Shown here piece by piece: positions 12,253-18,761 of a stretch of 37,097 nucleotides of DNA (the first letter of the stretch is position 1; each line of letters begins with the position of its first letter). The notes beneath the pieces were generated by a model. The model was not told the origin of the DNA, searched no databases, and worked only from the letters and a program-made list of their open reading frames with translations. The translations under genes were made by a program, and so were the position numbers. Source of the stretch: a virus; the IMG/VR virus record IMGVR_UViG_3300044608_002487, positions 1-37,097 of that record; one strand, given 5' to 3'.

Positions 12253-14096
12253 TCGCCGCGCTCTCGCTCGCCGGGTTCGCCGGCATCGAGCAGGCCGTGG
12301 TGGAGCTCGACCCCACTGGCCACACCACCATCACCGGCCACAGCCAGGCCGGGAAATCGACCCTCATCGAGGCGGCCTGCTACGCGCTCTGGGAGACCGG
12401 GACCGACGGCAAGTCGCTCGACACCTCAGCGGTGCGGGACGGCGCCGAGGAGCTCGAGGTCGGCCTCCGCACCGCGAAGGGCGCCACCATCTGGCGCCGC
12501 CTCCGCTCCCGCGGTGGGAGCACCCGCGCGCTTCAGTCGTCGGACGCCGTCGAGCCCGCTCCCGTGCAGACGGCCGACCAGATGGCGGCGAAGCTCGGGG
12601 CCATCGGGCTGCAGCCGGACATCGGGCGGCTCATCCTCGCCCCGCTGGGCTGGGTGCCGCTCCTGCAGGCCGAGCTCGGCCGCCCGCTTCGCGACCTGCT
12701 CACCCAGATCATGCCCGCCGGCGACCTCGGCGCGGTGGTCGTCGAGCTGATGGAGGGCGCGGGCCAGGTGTCCATGCCGGGCGACCCGCACACGGCGGAC
12801 GCCGCGCTCAAGCTGCAGACGCAGCGCAACTCCGAGCGCGACCGGGCCGCGGGGAGGCTGCAAGCCCTGCGGACCGCCAGCGACACATCAGCCGCGGCCG
12901 GTCCCACCGACGATGAGATCGAGAACGCGAAGGCCTTCGTGACGGTCGACGAGCAGTGGGCGAAGTTCGATCGCGAGGTGGCCGGGCACGCCGACGTCCT
13001 CGCTCGCTACGAGGCTGCTCGACGCGCCCGCGCCGAGGCGCTCATCGCCAACGACGCGTGGAAGCAGCGGCATGCGGCTCTCCCGCCTGCGCCGAAGCCC
13101 GACCTCGAGCAGCAGAAGGCGGTCGCCGAGCTGCGCGCGGCGAAGACGGAGGCGGAGCAGGCGGACGAGATGGCGCGCTCTGCCGTCACCAACGGCGAGC
13201 GGGCGAAGGCTGGCCTCGACGCGGCCGAGGCTGCCCACAAGGCGCTGGTGGACGGCGGCAGCAACTGCCCGACCTGCAACCGTGGGGAGTGGCAGGGCGC
13301 AGCGGAAAAGGTGAGCGACTCCGCGAAGCGCCTGGCCCTGCAGCGCAGCTCCGTGAACGCCGTCATCGACCAGGCCATGCAAGCCGAGGCAAAGAGGCAG
13401 AAGGCGGCCGCGCGCCTCAAGGCCGCCGAGAAGGCGGCCGCAGGCTTCGCCGACACCGAGGTCGCTGCGGCTGCGCGCCGTGATGCTCTCGCCGCTCTCG
13501 GTCTGGAGCCTACGGTACCGCCCGAGTCGACCGCGCCGACCGGAGTCCCCACCGCTCCCGACTGGGCGCGGCCGAGTTCGGAGGAGTCACGTCACGCCCG
13601 CAGCGTGCTGGACGAGGCGGCAGCGGCCCGCGGTGCTTCCGAGCGCCAGGCGCGCATGGCGGCCGACGTCAAGCAGGCGGAGGCCGCGCTCGAAGCAGCG
13701 ACGGCCGAGGCCACCCGCGTGGTGGTGCTCGTCGACGCCTGTCGCCGCGCGCCGACGGAGCTCGCCCGCAAGCAGGCCGACTGCTTCGGCGACACGGGCC
13801 CGGTGTCGCTCCGGTTCCCGCCGAAGGAGAATCGCGCCTCGCGCGAGATGGAGGTGCTCGTTGACGGTCGGCCCTGGCGGCGGGCGAGCCGTGGCCGGCT
13901 CATCTACGCCGACGCCGTCCTCCGCTGCGCCCTGCGTCGCGCAGCGGCGGCGAAGTTCGGGCCGGCGTTCAGCCGGTTGCCCGTCTTCGTGGACGACGTG
14001 CAGTCCTGGACGGGCGAGTGGGACGGCGTCGAGGCGCCCGCGGTGTACCTGGTGACGCAGGCCGACGTGGAGCTGAGCAGCTCGGTGGGTGCGTGA
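12249..14096 (+). CDS. Rad50/SbcC-like ATPase
   Basis: 615 residues, ATG 12249 overlapping the previous stop. Walker A GHSQAGKST (30-38) follows an N-terminal strand typical of Rad50/SMC proteins. Two Ala/Glu/Lys-rich coiled-coil arms flank a zinc-hook motif CPTC (340-343, in GGSNCPTCNRGEW). The C-terminal head has a signature-like RRASRGRLIYADAVLR (544-559) and a Walker B LPVFVDD (577-583), where Asp replaces the usual catalytic Glu. It is short for the family (SbcC about 1,000 residues), as phage versions often are. No Mre11/SbcD phosphoesterase is encoded in the window; the neighbouring Fe-S nuclease and DEDDh exonuclease are candidate partners. Confidence 0.85.
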   Translation: MIAALSLAGFAGIEQAVVELDPTGHTTITGHSQAGKSTLIEAACYALWETGTDGKSLDTSAVRDGAEELEVGLRTAKGATIWRRLRSRGGSTRALQSSDAVEPAPVQTADQMAAKLGAIGLQPDIGRLILAPLGWVPLLQAELGRPLRDLLTQIMPAGDLGAVVVELMEGAGQVSMPGDPHTADAALKLQTQRNSERDRAAGRLQALRTASDTSAAAGPTDDEIENAKAFVTVDEQWAKFDREVAGHADVLARYEAARRARAEALIANDAWKQRHAALPPAPKPDLEQQKAVAELRAAKTEAEQADEMARSAVTNGERAKAGLDAAEAAHKALVDGGSNCPTCNRGEWQGAAEKVSDSAKRLALQRSSVNAVIDQAMQAEAKRQKAAARLKAAEKAAAGFADTEVAAAARRDALAALGLEPTVPPESTAPTGVPTAPDWARPSSEESRHARSVLDEAAAARGASERQARMAADVKQAEAALEAATAEATRVVVLVDACRRAPTELARKQADCFGDTGPVSLRFPPKENRASREMEVLVDGRPWRRASRGRLIYADAVLRCALRRAAAAKFGPAFSRLPVFVDDVQSWTGEWDGVEAPAVYLVTQADVELSSSVGA

Positions 14097-14707
14097 TGGA
14101 CCTGCCCCGCGGCCAGCGCGTCTGCGTCCTCGACACCGAGACCACCGGCTTCCCCGGTCAGTCGTGGTCCCACGTCATCGAGCTGGGCGCGGTCATCCTC
14201 GACCCCGACGGCAGCGAGGTCGACAGCTTCGGCCATCTCGTGATTCCGCCCGTGCTGGACGAGCGGGCCGAGCAGGCGCTGGCGATCAACCACATCACCG
14301 CCGAGGAGCTGCGGCGCTTCGGCCGGTCGCCTGCGACCGTAGCCAGGGAGTTCGCCGACTGGCTCTGGCAGCACCAGTGCAAGTTCGTAGCCGCCTACAA
14401 CCGCCAGTTCGACGAGGCGATGCTTCAGAAGATGGACGGATGGCCGGAGGTCGACGTCCGCTGGCTGAACTGCATCATGCTGGCCTCGATGGACGTGATG
14501 GCCGCGGCCGGCGCTGCCGAGCGGTTCAGCAAGCACGGGCGCGCGAAGTGGCCAAAGCTCTCGGTGTCGGCGGAGTTCTTCGGCGTCGAGGTGACCGGTC
14601 CCGCTCACCGCGCCGTTACCGACGCGCGCACCGCAGCCGGGGTGATGGTGGCGATCGCCCGTCGCCGGCGGGCGGCGGAGATCGCGCGTGGCGAGGCGAC
14701 CCCATGA
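14096..14707 (+). CDS. DEDDh 3'-5' exonuclease (DnaQ-like)
   Basis: 203 residues; ATG 14096 shares one base with the ATPase stop (TGATG). Exo I: LDTETTG with D13 and E15. The NHITAEEL segment follows at about 65-72. Exo II: AYNRQFDEAML with D106. Exo III: HRAVTDARTAAG with H171 and D176. The full DEDDh catalytic set is therefore present. Such proteins trim 3' ends of single-strand DNA or RNA. It follows the Rad50-like gene with no gap, so it may act on ends opened by the ATPase-nuclease pair. Also possible: proofreading or RNA turnover. Confidence 0.9.
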   Translation: MDLPRGQRVCVLDTETTGFPGQSWSHVIELGAVILDPDGSEVDSFGHLVIPPVLDERAEQALAINHITAEELRRFGRSPATVAREFADWLWQHQCKFVAAYNRQFDEAMLQKMDGWPEVDVRWLNCIMLASMDVMAAAGAAERFSKHGRAKWPKLSVSAEFFGVEVTGPAHRAVTDARTAAGVMVAIARRRRAAEIARGEATP

Positions 14708-14807
14708 GCGCCGACCGCAACACCTGGAGTCCAAAGCTCAAGCTCTGCGAGTGGTGCGACCGCCCATCGAAGACCCCCATCTGTGGACCCTGTTTCCGGA
14801 GTGACCC

Positions 14808-15113
14808 ATGTTCGACGACGAAGACGACTGCGACGACCGCTGCCCCGACTGCAACCGGATCGACTGCTGGGGCTGCGACGGCTTCACCGGGGGCGGGGTC
14901 GAATGGGTCTGGTACGACGAGCCGCCAGCCCGCCGCGACTACGCCAGAGTCCGCCGCCGACTCGCAGCGAAGCGACGCCGGGCCGGCCAGCACCACGCCG
15001 CCCTCGCTCGCTTCGGACAACGACTGCAGCGGGCCATCCGTGCGGCATGGCTGCGGCGTCACCCCGGCCCCCACGCCGCCTCCTGCTCCTGCAACGACTG
15101 CGTCCCCTTCTGA
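14808..15113 (+). CDS. Cys-rich small protein, zinc-binding candidate
   Basis: 101 residues; GGAG lies 7 nt before ATG 14808. The acidic, Cys-rich head (FDDEDDCDDRCPDCNRIDCW plus C23) has five Cys in 16 residues. A basic helical middle (YARVRRRLAAKRRRAG) follows, and the tail SCSCNDCVPF has three more Cys. Third codon positions are almost all G/C, supporting this frame over the longer overlapping one. Two Cys clusters around a basic helix suggest a zinc-stabilised nucleic-acid binder. No family recognised. Confidence 0.65.
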   Translation: MFDDEDDCDDRCPDCNRIDCWGCDGFTGGGVEWVWYDEPPARRDYARVRRRLAAKRRRAGQHHAALARFGQRLQRAIRAAWLRRHPGPHAASCSCNDCVPF

Positions 15114-15122
15114 GGCCTCCCC

Positions 15123-15380
15123 ATGCGCACCCTCGTCCCCGCCATCGTCGACGACGACGGCAACGACCACACCTGCTTCACCCATCGAGGCGCCTGCCGC
15201 TGCCGCATCAAGCTCCGCGGCGACGTCAACGTCGACTGCGACGGAGACCCCGGCCCCGATGCCTTCGCCCTCCTCGACGCCGAGCTCGCCGTCCGCGACG
15301 CCGTCGGACAGCGAGCCCGAACCGACGCCTACCACCGCCGCGACACTGTCCGCTCCCACCTTCGTCTCCTCCGCTCCTGA
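15123..15380 (+). CDS. Small acidic protein of unknown function
   Basis: 85 residues; GAGG lies 6 nt upstream of ATG 15123. The sequence is Asp-rich (AIVDDDGNDHTCFTHRGACR, then VNVDCDGDPGPDAFALLDAE), with four Cys and two His in the first half that could bind metal. The C-terminal part is basic and helical. High third-position G/C supports coding in this frame. It lies in the string of small accessory genes before the integrase. No family recognised. Confidence 0.6.
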   Translation: MRTLVPAIVDDDGNDHTCFTHRGACRCRIKLRGDVNVDCDGDPGPDAFALLDAELAVRDAVGQRARTDAYHRRDTVRSHLRLLRS

Positions 15381-15387
15381 GGTTCCC

Positions 15388-16047
15388 ATGTCCCCCATCC
15401 AGAAGCTGACCGCCTGCACCTGGCCCGGCTGCATCAACACCCCGTCGGGCGCCTTCTGCGGCCGCGACCGCAAGCGAATGGACGCGCTCGGCTTCTCCGT
15501 ACGGAAGGGCGAGTTGCCGGACGATGAGACCATTCGGCGCCTCCCTGAGCTTTGGGAGGCGCGCACTGCCGGCCAGGCATCTCCGGCCGAGCCGCAGGCT
15601 GGCGACCTCGAAGACTCCCGGCTGGCGTGCTCGCAGCGCATCGAGGAGCGGGACAAGGCGCGCCGCGATCTGGCTGACGCACGGGCCGTGCTCGGCCCAC
15701 GCTTCTCGGGCACCACGGAGAGCTTGACCGGCGACATTCAGGCGCTGCTGGCGTACGTCCGCACCGTCGAGGAGGAGGGCGGCCACTACGCCCTGCTCTG
15801 CCAGCGGGCCCACGACGAGCTCGACCTGGCCAGGGTGATGAGCACCGGCACGCCGGCCGACCGGATTCGCGCTCTGCTCGCGGCGCAGGCCCACAAGCCA
15901 GAGTCGCCCCGGTCCACCGAGCTGGAGCAGTACCTCGCGCGCGAGCTGCTCTCCGAGCTGGAGGAAAACTGCGACAAGAGCGACCCCATCCTCCGACCGC
16001 TCTCCATGCTGCGGGCCATCGTCACGGGTGAGGTGCCCCGTGGGTAA
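15388..16047 (+). CDS. Unknown protein with N-terminal Cys motif and coiled coil
   Basis: 219 residues from ATG 15388, which has GAGG 5 nt upstream. The same frame is open back to 14704, so a longer product cannot be excluded. The N-terminus (LTACTWPGCINTPSGAFCGR, C10, C15, C24) could bind zinc. The middle (DLEDSRLACSQRIEERDKAR, then RDLADARAVLG) and the end (STELEQYLARELLSELEENC) are helical and probably coiled coil. No enzyme motif is seen. Function unknown; a scaffold or regulator in the accessory part of the operon is a guess. Confidence 0.65.
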   Translation: MSPIQKLTACTWPGCINTPSGAFCGRDRKRMDALGFSVRKGELPDDETIRRLPELWEARTAGQASPAEPQAGDLEDSRLACSQRIEERDKARRDLADARAVLGPRFSGTTESLTGDIQALLAYVRTVEEEGGHYALLCQRAHDELDLARVMSTGTPADRIRALLAAQAHKPESPRSTELEQYLARELLSELEENCDKSDPILRPLSMLRAIVTGEVPRG

Positions 16048-16165
16048 CGCCACGATCGAAGTCCTCCGCCTGTTCGAGCGCGAGCTCGCCGTGCTCGCGG
16101 TGGCCCTTCTCGTCTCCATATTCCTGTGCGGCGGGTGCTGCGGCTGGGTGCTCCATGTCCGCTGA
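16040..16165 (+). CDS. Single-pass membrane mini-protein
   Basis: 41 residues from GTG 16040, with GAGG 6 nt upstream, overlapping the previous gene by 8 bp. After a short amphipathic N-terminus (NATIEVLRLFERE), residues 17-38 (AVLAVALLVSIFLCGGCCGW) form one transmembrane helix ending in a Cys cluster. The stop lies 11 bp into the next gene. Function unknown. It is the third small membrane protein in this operon. Confidence 0.5.
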   Translation: MGNATIEVLRLFERELAVLAVALLVSIFLCGGCCGWVLHVR

Positions 16166-16358
16166 GATCATCCGCCTCATCGTCGACCGCGATCCCCCGC
16201 CGGCGCCTCCGCCCGGGTGGACCGTGGTGCCCGTGGGCGCTCGCTGGGTTGCCCAGCGCCAGTACGTCCCCGGCAGGGTCGCGGGCGCCGTGGTGCGCGG
16301 CGGGAGTGCTGCGGAGGCCTGCGAGGCCGCGCGCCGGTTTGAGGGGGTGCGGGAATGA
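16155..16358 (+). CDS. Small protein of unknown function
   Basis: 67 residues from ATG 16155, overlapping both neighbours. The N-terminus (MSAEIIRLIVDRDPPPAPPP) carries a hydrophobic strand then a Pro run. The rest is a beta-rich stretch (GWTVVPVGARWVAQRQYVPG) followed by a helix (SAAEACEAARRFEG). Third positions are G/C-rich, so coding is likely. No family recognised. The tight overlap implies co-translation with the excisionase-like gene that follows. Confidence 0.55.
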   Translation: MSAEIIRLIVDRDPPPAPPPGWTVVPVGARWVAQRQYVPGRVAGAVVRGGSAAEACEAARRFEGVRE

Positions 16359-16741
16359 CGCCCTGGCTCTCCACCGACGCCGTCGCCGCGCACCTCGGCA
16401 TCCCCGCGCGCACCCTGCTCGACATGGCCGACCGTGCGCCCTCCCAACTTCCGGCGCCCCGGATCGGAGTCGGCACCGGCGTGCGGCGCATGACCTACCG
16501 ATGGAAGCCGCTGCCCGTGGTAGAGCGGTGGCTGGAGGAGCTCACGCGATGGCGAGCATCGATCACCCCCGAGGACGCCCCCGCGTCCGGTGGAAGGACC
16601 CCGACGGCACGCCCCACAGCCGCACCTGCTCGACGGAGACCGCCGCGCGCCAGCTCCTCCGCGCCGTGCAGCTCTGCGAGGACACCGGCCGAATCTGGCA
16701 GCCTGAAAGCAGAGCTGCAACGCCTTCGCTCCGGGGGATAG
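16355..16741 (+). CDS. Excisionase/MerR-like HTH protein
   Basis: 128 residues, ATG 16355 overlapping the previous stop (ATGA). Residues 4-65 (WLSTDAVAAHLGIPARTLLD, then VRRMTYRWKPLPVVERWLEE) look like a winged HTH of the excisionase/MerR type: HTH, then a basic wing, then a helix. Placement directly before an integrase supports an Xis role. From residue 66 the frame overlaps the integrase by 193 bp and becomes Ala/Pro/Arg-rich, so the C-terminal half may be dispensable. No other stop is available earlier. A helix-turn-helix regulator of other function is possible. Confidence 0.6.
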   Translation: MTPWLSTDAVAAHLGIPARTLLDMADRAPSQLPAPRIGVGTGVRRMTYRWKPLPVVERWLEELTRWRASITPEDAPASGGRTPTARPTAAPARRRPPRASSSAPCSSARTPAESGSLKAELQRLRSGG

Positions 16742-17664
16742 CGCTCAAGTGGATGGCGGCCATCGACCGCCGCCTCTCCCGCCGGACCGTCGACACCCGG
16801 CAGCAGCAGGTTGACCCGTTCCTCGACTGGTACGAGGAGCGCGAGGGCGCCGGCGCCGGCCCGGAGCACCTGTCGCGCGCGCTCATCGAGGCCTACTGGG
16901 ACCACGTGCGGACACCGGCTACCGGCCGCTACATCCACCGCCGCACCGAGACCACGGCCCGCAAGCACATCGAGACCTTGCACCTGTTCTGGGAGTGGGC
17001 CTTCGACCGCGAGGAGTACGAGGGCATCGTGCCTCGCTGCCGCAAGATGGAGCTGCCCCGGAAGCCGGCCACGCGTCCGAGGCCGGCGCCGAGCTGGGCG
17101 GAGATGGACATGGCGATCAGCGCCGCGACCGGGTGGCGACGATGCCTCCTCGTGGTGATGCGGTGCACCGGCCTGCGCGTCCAGCAGGCGATGGGGCTGC
17201 GCTGGGCGGACGTCGAGGGCGCCCGCCTCACCATCGACGGCGAGCTCGGGAAGTCGGCGCAGGAGTCGCGCGGGCGTGTGGTGCCCATCGCCCCATCGCT
17301 GCTCGCGGAGTGGGCGCAGCCATCGATCGCCGAGTGGACGGACGACGCCTGGATCGTCCCCTGCCCGCACGACCACCGGCTGGTCCGGTCGCGTGACGTG
17401 GCGCTCATCTGGACCCGCACCGAAGCCCGGCGAGCGGCGTGGGAGGGCCGGCCCGATCACTGCTTCCGCGCTGGCTACCAGACGGGCCTGCGCGCGCTCG
17501 GCGTGAAGCGCGAGGCCACCGAGTACCTCGTCGGTCACGCCCTGCCCGGCCTCGATGCGTCCTACATCGACCCAGAGCAGGCGCTGCACCTCACCGCGGC
17601 CGTGTCGCTGGTCCCGGCGTTCGCGGTGGCCGAGGCCGTACCGTCGCAACTGCGGCGCGCCTGA
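16549..17664 (+). CDS. int: Tyrosine site-specific integrase
   Basis: 371 residues from ATG 16549; GGAGGAG lies 9 nt upstream. The N-terminal 50 residues (RGRPRVRWKDPDGTPHSRTC) look like the arm-type DNA-binding domain, followed by a SAM-like core-binding domain (about 60-165). The catalytic residues are all present: R210 in CTGLRVQQAM, H304 and R307 in HCFRAGYQTGLRALG, H330 in LVGHALPG, and the nucleophile Y339 in DASYID. A Lys near 235 fits the beta-hairpin lysine. It is the last gene of the rightward operon, and its stop is followed at once by the putative attP. Catalyses integration and, with the Xis-like protein, excision. Confidence 0.95.
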   Translation: MASIDHPRGRPRVRWKDPDGTPHSRTCSTETAARQLLRAVQLCEDTGRIWQPESRAATPSLRGIALKWMAAIDRRLSRRTVDTRQQQVDPFLDWYEEREGAGAGPEHLSRALIEAYWDHVRTPATGRYIHRRTETTARKHIETLHLFWEWAFDREEYEGIVPRCRKMELPRKPATRPRPAPSWAEMDMAISAATGWRRCLLVVMRCTGLRVQQAMGLRWADVEGARLTIDGELGKSAQESRGRVVPIAPSLLAEWAQPSIAEWTDDAWIVPCPHDHRLVRSRDVALIWTRTEARRAAWEGRPDHCFRAGYQTGLRALGVKREATEYLVGHALPGLDASYIDPEQALHLTAAVSLVPAFAVAEAVPSQLRRA

Positions 17665-17890
17665 ATGTACCGGGCGCGTACCATTTTCGATGCACCGTCA
17701 GATTATGCAGGTTGTTCGCCGGTCTGGCGGCAGGCCATGAGAAACGACGTGGGCACCTGACGTGCCGGCGTTGATGCTCGCTCATGCAGTTCTGAGGCCG
17801 TCTTTCCTATGATTCGTGGTCGGCGAGGAGCGACGCGATCGGGTGCGTTTGGCGGGCTTCGATGTACCGGGGATGTACCGGTACACGGAC
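17665..17890. other. Putative attP region between integrase and lysis genes
   Basis: 226 bp without genes between convergent operons. ATGTACCGG occurs at 17665-17673, then twice in tandem at 17862-17870 and 17873-17881, giving one copy on one side and two on the other, like arm-type integrase sites. GTACCGGTAC (17875-17884) is a perfect palindrome. Between them lies an AT-richer core candidate (about 17682-17718) and a 5-bp stem GGCAC/GTGCC (17752-17766). No clear intrinsic terminator with a T-tract is seen for either operon. Confidence 0.55.
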
Positions 17891-18460
17891 CTACGACCAC
17901 TCCATCAGGGTGACCGTGAACCGTTTCTGTCCGCTCGCCCGACAGAGCCCCATCAGGGTGCCCGCCGAGGTCGGCGCCGAAGGGAGATCGAATTCGACCG
18001 GGTTCGCCACCCCCACGCACCCCTCGGACCACGCGCCCACCACAGTGCTCTCCCTCACCGCGCTGGCCCGGTGGATCTGCGTCGTGCTCGACGTCGACCG
18101 TGTGGGCGTCGCATCGGTGAGGGAGTCGTAGCGATCGACCGGGATGGGCTTGGCGGGCACCAGGCACTCGTACTCCCCGTGGTGGAGGCCGAGCTTTAGC
18201 CCGTCGAGCACCTGCCCCGGCGCCCACACCGCGCAGCCGGCGGGGTTCCTCGGGTTCTGGCGCGGCCCCTTCCCGGGGTCGGTGGTGCACCGACAGGCGT
18301 GCAGCAGATCGTCGCCGCCGCGCATCACCAGCAGCATGTCGTCGAACTTGTCGACCTTCCCGCGCGCGTTCCGGAGAAGGACGACGTGCACGCCTAGGGG
18401 CATCGGGTAGCCCATGGCGTCGAAGGCGGCCGCGATGGCGGCAGGGGTCGGGATTCTCAT
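17891..18460 (-). CDS. YkuD-like murein hydrolase, putative endolysin
   Basis: 189 residues; ATG 18460 overlaps the holin stop by ATGA. The central pattern (GLHHGEYECLVPAKPIPVDR, then a gap, then TTQIHRA ... GAWSEGCVGVANPVEF) matches the 'H...IHR ... WS.GC' active-site arrangement of a phage-encoded branch of the YkuD/L,D-transpeptidase-like fold. His and Cys would be catalytic. As the last gene of the late operon, directly after a holin-like gene, it is the best candidate for the lysis enzyme. No signal peptide is present, consistent with holin-dependent release. Enzyme class is by motif and position only. Confidence 0.6.
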   Translation of the reverse strand: MRIPTPAAIAAAFDAMGYPMPLGVHVVLLRNARGKVDKFDDMLLVMRGGDDLLHACRCTTDPGKGPRQNPRNPAGCAVWAPGQVLDGLKLGLHHGEYECLVPAKPIPVDRYDSLTDATPTRSTSSTTQIHRASAVRESTVVGAWSEGCVGVANPVEFDLPSAPTSAGTLMGLCRASGQKRFTVTLMEWS

Positions 18461-18753
18461 GCGTCACCTGCACGGCGACGCGAGGCCCGCTGCTCGATGG
18501 CCTCCACGGAGCGCTCAAGGAGCTTGCGGTCCTCATCTGCGAGGACCACGCCCACGCTGATCTTGATGCCCTCCTTGGAGACCTTGCCGATCAAAAACGC
18601 CCCGTAGGCCAGCGCTCCGATCGGCCCCATGCCCATGAGGTAGCCAGACAGGTCGGTGGGGACGGCCGGGATGGCGGCCCCGTCCTGCGCCCAGGCGACA
18701 CTGTAGCTGACGGCCCAGAGGAGGAGCGGGAGGAGGTAGTTGAGACGAGACAT
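18457..18753 (-). CDS. Holin-like membrane protein
   Basis: 98 residues from ATG 18753. A hydrophobic N-terminus (LNYLLPLLLWAVSYSVAWA) resembles a signal-anchor, and a second membrane segment lies at about 38-58 (YLMGMGPIGALAYGAFLIG). A charged cytoplasmic tail follows (DEDRKLLERSVEAIEQRASR). Two membrane segments with a short basic tail, directly before the lysin gene, is the classical holin layout. The possible cleavable leader could instead make it a pinholin with a SAR-like domain. No separate spanin gene is visible. Confidence 0.65.
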   Translation of the reverse strand: MSRLNYLLPLLLWAVSYSVAWAQDGAAIPAVPTDLSGYLMGMGPIGALAYGAFLIGKVSKEGIKISVGVVLADEDRKLLERSVEAIEQRASRRRAGDA

Positions 18754-18761
18754 GGAGACTC

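Larger units (their letters stand above)
14704..16047 (+). other. 447-codon open frame containing a Cys4 protein start and two nested genes
   Basis: ATG 14704 overlaps the exonuclease stop (ATGA) and encodes a convincing zinc ribbon (C15, C18, C27, C30: LCEWCDRPSKTPICGPCF). The frame then has no stop until 16047. From about residue 37 to 228 it is a Ser/Thr/Pro/Ala run that overlaps two well-formed genes in another frame (14808-15113 and 15123-15380). It then becomes the normal gene at 15388. Third-position G/C is high in the nested genes and lower in this frame, so the middle may not be selected as protein. Either this is one 447-residue protein with two overlapping genes, or a short Cys4 gene has lost its stop. 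Confidence 0.4.

Noticed and set aside
12249-14096. Reading the Rad50-like protein plus nucleases as a known anti-phage defence island
   Set aside because: The genes are embedded and coupled in the phage's own operon with integrase at the end, so a phage DNA-processing role is simpler.
14616-15737. Minus-strand frame rich in Val/Gly/Ala opposite the small Cys-rich genes
   Set aside because: No start signal, repetitive composition, opposite strand to a coupled operon with good ribosome sites.
17752-17766. Stem GGCAC/GTGCC as terminator of the integrase operon
   Set aside because: Five base pairs with no T-tract on either strand; too weak to call.
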